A DNA stretch of 9,251 nucleotides from Firmicutes bacterium CAG:475 (GTDB lineage: Bacteria > Bacillota > Clostridia > Christensenellales > CAG-917), in NCBI GenBank assembly GCA_000434435.1, contig FR895557.1, positions 1 through 9,251 of the forward strand. The letters run 5' to 3'. The position numbers and the translations under genes are program-made. Position 1 is the stretch's first letter; each line of letters opens with the position of its first letter. The notes beneath the pieces are model-generated. The model was not told the DNA's origin, ran no database searches, and saw only the letters and a program-made list of their open reading frames with translations. Below, piece by piece: positions 4,648 through 9,251 of this stretch.

Positions 4648-5793
4648 GCAGCAAAAAATTATTACGAAATATTGGGCGTTGACAAAAACGTAAACGCGGA
4701 CGAGTTGAAACTTGCCTATCGTAAACTCGCAAAGAAATATCACCCCGATATGTACGTGTCGGCAAGCGAGCAGGAAAAGAAGGATGCAGAGGCGAAATTT
4801 AAGGATATCAACCACGCCTACGAAGTGCTTTCGGATCCTCAAAAGCGTGCGGCATACGACACTTACGGCGACGAGAACGGTCCTCAACCGGGCGCAGGCG
4901 GATTCGGCAGCGGATTTTCAAGCGGCGGTTTCGGATTCGATATGGACGACATATTCTCGTCTATATTCTCCGGATTCGGCGGTGGCTCGACGCGCTCGCA
5001 AAGAGCAAACGCTCCGCAAAGAGGGCAGGATATCCTTATTGGTATCACCATTTCCTTTGAAGAGGCGGCGTTCGGCACTCAAAAGACGGTCAGCGTAAAA
5101 AGAGTGGAAAATTGCTCCGATTGTAAAGGCACGGGCGCAAAAGACGGTACGGCATTCAAAGTTTGCTCGCAATGTAAAGGTAGCGGCAGAGTTACGATGA
5201 CTCAACGCACTCCGTTCGGTCAAGTCAGCACGCAAGGCGTTTGCCCCACGTGTCACGGCACGGGCAAGATTATCACCGAAAAATGCCCCAAATGCGGCGG
5301 CATAGGACACTTTGAAAAGGTGCAAGACGTCAAAGTCAATATCCCTGCCGGTATCGACCAAGGGCAACGTATCAGATACGAAAACGAAGGTCACGCAGGC
5401 TCTAACGGCGGTGAGAAGGGCAGCTTGTACGTCGAAGTGCGCGTTGCTCCGCACAAACTCTTTGTCAGAAACGGGTTCGATATTATGCTCGAAGTGCCGG
5501 TATCAATCGTCGACGCGACGCTTGGAACGACAATCAGCGTACCAACGCTTTACGGCAGCAAAGACATCAAAATCCCCGAAGGCACGCAAAGCGGAACTGT
5601 ATTTACGATCAAGAATTATGGCATAAAGAAACTCAAAGGTACGGGCAAGGGGGATATGTTCGTCAAGGTGGTCGTCGAAGTGCCAAAGAGCGTAAGCAAA
5701 GAGCAAAAAGAGTTCTTGAAGAGGTTTGATCAAATCACCGATCAAAAGAAACAGTATCCTTTGAAAAAAGCGTACGACGAAAAAGCGCAATAA
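4645..5793 (+). CDS. dnaJ: Co-chaperone DnaJ (Hsp40, type I)
   Basis: DnaJ delivers unfolded substrates to DnaK and stimulates its ATPase. The 382-residue protein has all domains of a type I Hsp40 in order. The J domain (1-72) carries the catalytic HPD at 33-35. The Gly/Phe-rich linker spans about 82-115. The zinc-binding domain has four CxxCxGxG motifs starting at Cys157, Cys174, Cys200 and Cys214. The C-terminal substrate-binding domains follow (about 225-350). The J-domain loop after HPD (MYVSASEQEKK) is slightly longer than in common DnaJs. ATG 4645 is the only start that fits the family N-terminus, yet it has no good ribosome-binding site at normal distance. Residues needed for DnaK stimulation and zinc binding are intact. 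It follows dnaK by 155 nt and probably shares its transcript. Confidence 0.97.
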   Translation: MAAKNYYEILGVDKNVNADELKLAYRKLAKKYHPDMYVSASEQEKKDAEAKFKDINHAYEVLSDPQKRAAYDTYGDENGPQPGAGGFGSGFSSGGFGFDMDDIFSSIFSGFGGGSTRSQRANAPQRGQDILIGITISFEEAAFGTQKTVSVKRVENCSDCKGTGAKDGTAFKVCSQCKGSGRVTMTQRTPFGQVSTQGVCPTCHGTGKIITEKCPKCGGIGHFEKVQDVKVNIPAGIDQGQRIRYENEGHAGSNGGEKGSLYVEVRVAPHKLFVRNGFDIMLEVPVSIVDATLGTTISVPTLYGSKDIKIPEGTQSGTVFTIKNYGIKKLKGTGKGDMFVKVVVEVPKSVSKEQKEFLKRFDQITDQKKQYPLKKAYDEKAQ

Positions 5794-5849
5794 ACAAAAA
5801 TCACACAAAAGCGGATACCTAAACCGCTCAAATGCGAGAGTAATTTAAG

Positions 5850-6752
5850 ATGAAATACAAAACGATAACGGTTTTTACAAACCATAACGACGCCGACCTC
5901 ATCTCGTCAGCCATGTTTGACGCAGGTGCAGGCGGTGTTTCCATTTTAGACAAACAAGACTTCCTCGACCTCGTAAAAAGCGACGTAATCTGGGACTATG
6001 TGGACGAAAGCGTACTTGAACAAAGCGAAGTCGTCAAAGTGTCGACAATGTATGAGCTAGGTGACAAAGATTTTGAAGCGAATCTTGAAGCGAATCTTGA
6101 AGAATTGAAGAAAAACGGCGTTCAATTCGGCGAGATTCTTAAAGGCGAAATCGACGCTGCCGACTACGAAAACGAGTGGAAAAAGTACTATAATCCCATT
6201 AAAACGAAGAATATAACCATCGTTCCGACGTGGATAGAGTACAATCCTGGAAAAGACGAAAAAATCATGCGGCTCGATCCCGGCATGGCTTTCGGCACCG
6301 GCTCGCACGCAACGACGAGAATGTGCCTCGAACTTATGGACGTCGAGGGAAAAGACGTCATAGACGTCGGTTGCGGAAGCGGTATTTTGGGTATTGCGGC
6401 AAAGATTTGCGGCGCAAAGAGCGTGTATATGTGCGATATCGACGCGCAAGCGGTTGAATTTGCCACCAAAAACGCCGAACTTAACAACGTTGTCGCAACG
6501 ATTGAAAAAGCGGATTTGCTCGAAGGCGAGCAACAAGCGGATTTCATATTCGCAAACATTACCGCGGATATTCTCATGCGTTTTTCAAAGAGTATAGGCA
6601 AACATCTGAGAGAAAACGGCACTATCGTGTTGTCGGGTATCATTGACACTCGACTTGACGAAGTGATACAATGCTATCAAAGCGCAGGCTATCAGATCGT
6701 CGAACGTATGGCAATCGACGATTGGCGCGCGCTTAAACTTAAAAGGGCATAA
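5850..6752 (+). CDS. prmA: Ribosomal protein L11 methyltransferase PrmA
   Basis: PrmA uses S-adenosylmethionine to methylate amino groups of ribosomal protein L11. The 300-residue protein has the small N-terminal L11-recognition domain (about 1-65), a helical linker (about 70-130), and a Rossmann methyltransferase domain. Diagnostic motifs are DPGMAFGTGSHATT (143-156), the SAM-binding loop DVGCGSGIL (172-180), the acidic CDIDAQAV strand end (195-202) and NITADIL (236-242), the PrmA version of the catalytic NPPY region. The start has only a weak GAGAG (5836-5840) 9 nt upstream. It lies 56 nt after dnaJ, as in Bacillus (yqeT), and probably rides on the heat-shock transcript. A short tandem duplication in the linker adds one four-residue repeat. 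Confidence 0.96.
   Translation: MKYKTITVFTNHNDADLISSAMFDAGAGGVSILDKQDFLDLVKSDVIWDYVDESVLEQSEVVKVSTMYELGDKDFEANLEANLEELKKNGVQFGEILKGEIDAADYENEWKKYYNPIKTKNITIVPTWIEYNPGKDEKIMRLDPGMAFGTGSHATTRMCLELMDVEGKDVIDVGCGSGILGIAAKICGAKSVYMCDIDAQAVEFATKNAELNNVVATIEKADLLEGEQQADFIFANITADILMRFSKSIGKHLRENGTIVLSGIIDTRLDEVIQCYQSAGYQIVERMAIDDWRALKLKRA
6073..6102 (+). repeat. In-frame 12-bp tandem duplication inside prmA
   Basis: The unit TTGAAGCGAATC occurs twice (6073-6084, 6085-6096), with a further six matching bases (6097-6102). It encodes EANLEANLEEL in the helical linker of PrmA. The near-perfect DNA identity suggests a fairly recent slippage event that kept the reading frame. Confidence 0.75.
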
Positions 6753-6774
6753 TCTCAATCGAGTTGATTAGAAT

Positions 6775-7500
6775 ATGGAAATCAGAAGATTTTTTGTCAA
6801 TCCGCAAGATATTTGCGCAAACGGTGAAATCGTCGTAAGCGGCGATGAGTTTGCGCATATGACGAAAGTTCTTCGCTACAAAGTCGGCTACAAAGCGATC
6901 GTGTGCGCAAACGACGGAATTGAGCGTCTTTGCACGATAAAACAAATAGACAAAGACAGTGCGGTTTTGACTTGCGACGAGCAAACAGTGCAGGACAAAA
7001 AGCACGTTCATATCACTTTGTATGCAGGATTGTTGAAAAACAACAAGCTCGATTTTGCCGTTCAAAAAGCGGTTGAACTGGGCATTGACGAAGTGCGGCC
7101 GTTTTTGTCTCACAACACCGCAGAAACGAAGTTTTCAGTCGACAGAGCAAACAAAATCGCTTTGGAGGCGGCAAAACAATGCGGATCGGCATATTTGACG
7201 CAAGTGAAAGATCTTTGTGATTTTTCAAAAGTCATAGACGATTTCAAAAACTTCGACAAGGTGTTGTTTGCCTATGAATACGAAAAGAAAAACCGCATAA
7301 AAGATTGCGATTTAGAGGGTAAAAACATTGCGCTGATTGTGGGCGCGGAGGGCGGTTTTACCGCCGAAGAGGCAGCGAAGGCAAAAGACAACGGGGCGCA
7401 AATCGTAACGCTCGGAAGGCGCATTTTGCGCGCCGAAACAGCGTCAATCGTGGCTTCCACGTTGCTTTTGGACACTCTCGGAGAACTTGATTATGAGTGA
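6775..7500 (+). CDS. rsmE: 16S rRNA (uracil-1498-N3) methyltransferase RsmE
   Basis: RsmE is a SPOUT-class enzyme that methylates N3 of U1498 in 16S rRNA, near the ribosomal decoding site. The 241-residue protein has an N-terminal PUA-like RNA-binding domain (about 1-70) with HMTKVLR (28-34), then the knotted SPOUT domain. The cofactor-binding signatures are VGAEGGFT (189-196), where most relatives have GPEGGF, and LGRRILRAETA (213-223). The segment EAAKQCGSAY (131-140) replaces the Arg usually found after QCG or QSG. These differences are modest and the fold signatures are clear. The ATG at 6775 has only a weak ribosome-binding site (GAG, 6762-6764) and lies 22 nt after prmA. The gene overlaps mtaB by 8 bp. 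The order prmA-rsmE-mtaB is standard in Bacillota (yqeT-yqeU-yqeV). Confidence 0.94.
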   Translation: MEIRRFFVNPQDICANGEIVVSGDEFAHMTKVLRYKVGYKAIVCANDGIERLCTIKQIDKDSAVLTCDEQTVQDKKHVHITLYAGLLKNNKLDFAVQKAVELGIDEVRPFLSHNTAETKFSVDRANKIALEAAKQCGSAYLTQVKDLCDFSKVIDDFKNFDKVLFAYEYEKKNRIKDCDLEGKNIALIVGAEGGFTAEEAAKAKDNGAQIVTLGRRILRAETASIVASTLLLDTLGELDYE

Positions 7501-8782
7501 GAAACTTCCAAAAATATCAATATTTACGCTTGGTTGCAAGGTCAATCAGTACGATACCGACGCAATGCTCGCAATTTTCGAGCATGCGGGATTCGAGATT
7601 GCCGAAGGGCTTGAATTTGCAGACGTTTATGTGGTAAATTCTTGCGCCGTCACCGCCGAAGCGGAGAAGAAATCTCGTCAATCGGTGGCGAGAATCCTCA
7701 AAGTCAATCCCAACGCAAAGATTTTTGTGTGCGGATGCGCCTCTCAAAACAACTTTTCGCAATTTGCAAAAAACAACGTTCAGTACATATCGGGAAGTGA
7801 CGGAAAACTCGGTTTTGCAAGAAAAATCGTGGAAAAATACAAGGGCGAAGAAAAGCAATTTGACAAAATCGTTTCCGAAAAATTCGATATAAGCTCGGTT
7901 TTTGAGGACAACGACGGTATAGTAAATCTTCGCACGAGGCATTTTATCAAAGTTCAGGACGGTTGCAACAACTTTTGCAGCTATTGTCTTATCCCGTACG
8001 TGAGAGGCAGAAGTCGCTCTCGCTCTCTCGAAAGCATTGAAAGAGAACTCGACGAAGTGCAAAACGTCGCAAAAGAAGTTGTCGTGACGGGCATCAACCT
8101 GTCCGCATACGGCAAAGATAACGGTTCGTCGCTCGGTGAGCTTATGAAAATGCTCTCGAAGTACGATTTTTCCGTGCGGCTCGGCTCGCTCGAAGTGAAC
8201 GTGATTACGAAAGAATTTCTTGACGCGACGAAACTTGTCAAGAGATTTTGTCCGCATTTCCACCTGTCCTTGCAAAGCGGTGACGACAGCGTGCTCAAAG
8301 CTATGAATCGTCACTATACTTGCGACGAATACTACAACGCGGTGAAGCTCATACGGCAATATTATTCCGATCCGGCAATCACGACGGACATCATCGTCGG
8401 TTTTCCGAGCGAAACGGAAGAGGAGTTTGAAAACAGCATGAACTTTGCAAGAAAAGTTGCTTTTTCAGACATTCACGTTTTTCCGTATTCCTCGCGAAAA
8501 GGCACTGTTGCGGGGCGTATGAAAACGCTTGCGCCCGACGTCGTTTTGGAGCGTCAAAAGCGCATGAGCGCATTGAAGCACGAGCTTGCAACCAACTATC
8601 TCAAAAAACAAATCGGTATGCCCGTCAACGTCCTGTTTGAAACGCAAAACAGGGGAGTTTGGTGCGGACATTCTCCGAACTACGTTAAAGTTTATTCGAA
8701 AAACGGTGAACACAACGAAATCAGACTTGTCACTCCGACGCACGTCTATCTGGACGGCGTTGCGGACGACTCGGTGAAATAA
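7493..8782 (+). CDS. mtaB: tRNA N6-threonylcarbamoyladenosine methylthiotransferase MtaB
   Basis: MtaB is a radical-SAM enzyme that converts t6A to ms2t6A at position 37, next to the anticodon, in tRNAs such as tRNA-Lys. The 429-residue protein has the N-terminal MTTase domain with FTLGCKVNQYDTDAM (11-25; the GCKVN signature favours MtaB over MiaB) and cluster cysteines C15, C51 (VNSCAVT) and C82 (CGCASQ). The radical-SAM site is CNNFCSYC (C158, C162, C165), followed by the TIM barrel with LSLQSGDDSVLKAMNR (258-273) and TDIIVGFPSET (298-308). A C-terminal TRAM RNA-binding domain spans about 370-427. ATG 7493 has GGAGA (7480-7484) 8 nt upstream and overlaps the rsmE stop by 8 bp, suggesting coupling. 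All six cluster cysteines are present, so it should be active. Confidence 0.95.
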   Translation: MSEKLPKISIFTLGCKVNQYDTDAMLAIFEHAGFEIAEGLEFADVYVVNSCAVTAEAEKKSRQSVARILKVNPNAKIFVCGCASQNNFSQFAKNNVQYISGSDGKLGFARKIVEKYKGEEKQFDKIVSEKFDISSVFEDNDGIVNLRTRHFIKVQDGCNNFCSYCLIPYVRGRSRSRSLESIERELDEVQNVAKEVVVTGINLSAYGKDNGSSLGELMKMLSKYDFSVRLGSLEVNVITKEFLDATKLVKRFCPHFHLSLQSGDDSVLKAMNRHYTCDEYYNAVKLIRQYYSDPAITTDIIVGFPSETEEEFENSMNFARKVAFSDIHVFPYSSRKGTVAGRMKTLAPDVVLERQKRMSALKHELATNYLKKQIGMPVNVLFETQNRGVWCGHSPNYVKVYSKNGEHNEIRLVTPTHVYLDGVADDSVK

Positions 8783-8798
8783 ATTTTTGGAGCATAAT

Positions 8799-9140
8799 AT
8801 GGACAACTGCATTTTCTGCAAAATCGTAAAAGGGGATATTCCGTCCGCAAAAGTCTATGAGGACGAGGATATGATAATCATAAAGGACCTCAATCCGCAA
8901 GCGCCCGTGCATCTTTTGCTTATCCCGAAAGAGCATTACGCAAACATCGTCGAAATGAGCGACGCGCAAGCTCAAACCCTTGCGAAATGCCTCAAAAAGC
9001 TCTCTACGCTCACCGATAAGCTCGGACTTCAAAACGGTTTCCGTCTCGTATCCAACAAGGGTGAGGACGGTTGCCAGTCGGTTGGGCATTTGCATATTCA
9101 TATTCTTGGTGGTCGTAAACTTAGCGATACGATGTGCTAA
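8799..9140 (+). CDS. hinT: HIT-family purine nucleoside phosphoramidase HinT
   Basis: HinT is a small histidine-triad hydrolase that cleaves phosphoramidate bonds on adenosine or guanosine monophosphates, including aminoacyl-adenylate-like substrates. The 113-residue protein has the N-terminal CIFCKI (4-9; a possible zinc pair, Cys4 and Cys7), the central HLLLIPKEHY (38-47), and the catalytic triad motif VGHLHIHILGG (95-105) with His97, His99 and His101. Length is usual. The start at ATG 8799 is set by GGAG (8789-8792) 6 nt upstream; a TTG at 8787 would place the ribosome-binding site inside the gene. It follows mtaB by 16 nt and is the last gene of the visible operon. In many Clostridia rpsU comes next, but it is not in the window. 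The tail after GGRKL (SDTMC) differs from the usual GxPM-like end. Confidence 0.95.
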   Translation: MDNCIFCKIVKGDIPSAKVYEDEDMIIIKDLNPQAPVHLLLIPKEHYANIVEMSDAQAQTLAKCLKKLSTLTDKLGLQNGFRLVSNKGEDGCQSVGHLHIHILGGRKLSDTMC

Positions 9141-9153
9141 ATATAAGGATATT

Positions 9154-9234
9154 GAGCGAATAACTGCGTCAGAGTCGCTCTCTCCGAATAGTCACGTACG
9201 TCTATGTACGCTCCTATCCGTTGAGAGTGACTCT
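9154..9234 (+). repeat. Long imperfect palindrome after hinT, possible dispersed repeat or transcript-end hairpin
   Basis: AGAGTCGCTCTC (9171-9182) pairs with GAGAGTGACTCT (9223-9234) in 12 consecutive pairs, one a G-T. The symmetry continues inward through CGAATAG (9185-9191) with CTATCCG (9214-9220, one mismatch) to CGTAC (9195-9199) with GTACG (9206-9210) around a 6-base loop. The hairpin spans 64 nt and is followed by T-rich but interrupted sequence (9235-9251), so it could be a weak terminator. GAGCGA (9154-9159) can instead pair with TCGCTC (9175-9180), competing with the main stem. No open reading frame of note covers it and the window ends 17 bases later. Confidence 0.6.
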
Positions 9235-9251
9235 TTCTTGTTCTTCATCTC

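Noticed and set aside
5810..5828. AGCGG/CCGCT hairpin between dnaJ and prmA as a terminator
   Set aside because: The stem has five pairs with a nine-base loop and no T-tract, so it cannot be called a terminator.
7517..8359. 280-codon minus-strand open frame antisense to mtaB
   Set aside because: It lies entirely inside a clear MtaB gene and its composition is that of a shadow frame.
9141..9251. Possible T-box or riboswitch ahead of a downstream gene
   Set aside because: None of the conserved T-box or known riboswitch core motifs is visible and the downstream gene is outside the window.

Overview
This window looks like a chromosomal housekeeping locus from a Gram-positive, Clostridia-like bacterium, probably an uncultured Bacillota lineage. 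Three things point there. The gene order hrcA-grpE-dnaK-dnaJ-prmA-rsmE-mtaB-hinT is typical of Bacillota. DnaK has the compact nucleotide-binding domain of Gram-positive DnaKs, without the longer proteobacterial segment. A CIRCE-type operator sits on the hrcA promoter. A narrower taxon cannot be assigned from sequence alone.

Layout. Positions 1-30 hold a terminator hairpin with a T-tract that ends at the 3' CCA of a minus-strand tRNA-Thr(CGT) gene (30-105), which has its own near-consensus promoter (125-153). A plus-strand promoter (271-299) drives a small monocistronic gene of the uncharacterised TIGR04076 family (317-622), closed by a strong terminator (651-674). A 229-bp spacer follows with an 11-bp tandem duplication and helically spaced A-tracts, leading into a sigma-A type promoter (822-850) and a degenerate CIRCE (852-878).

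From 904 to 9140 eight genes run on the plus strand with short gaps or overlaps. hrcA is the heat-shock repressor. grpE, dnaK and dnaJ form the Hsp70 chaperone machine. prmA methylates ribosomal protein L11, rsmE methylates 16S rRNA, mtaB methylthiolates tRNA, and hinT is a HIT-family nucleotide hydrolase. The likely logic is one heat-inducible transcription unit repressed by HrcA at CIRCE, with three translation-related modification enzymes and hinT carried downstream.

The most interesting signals are in the non-coding gaps. The dnaK ribosome-binding site is predicted to lie inside a hairpin in which four U residues pair with AGGA, the arrangement of a fourU RNA thermometer. That would add translational heat control to HrcA/CIRCE control. 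The dnaK-dnaJ gap carries four consecutive hairpins, including a perfect 10-bp stem with a GCAA tetraloop, and then a 4-codon mini-ORF in frame with dnaJ that stops 3 nt before its ATG. After hinT there is a long imperfect palindrome with a competing upstream pairing. No mobile element, CRISPR array, phage or defence gene is visible.
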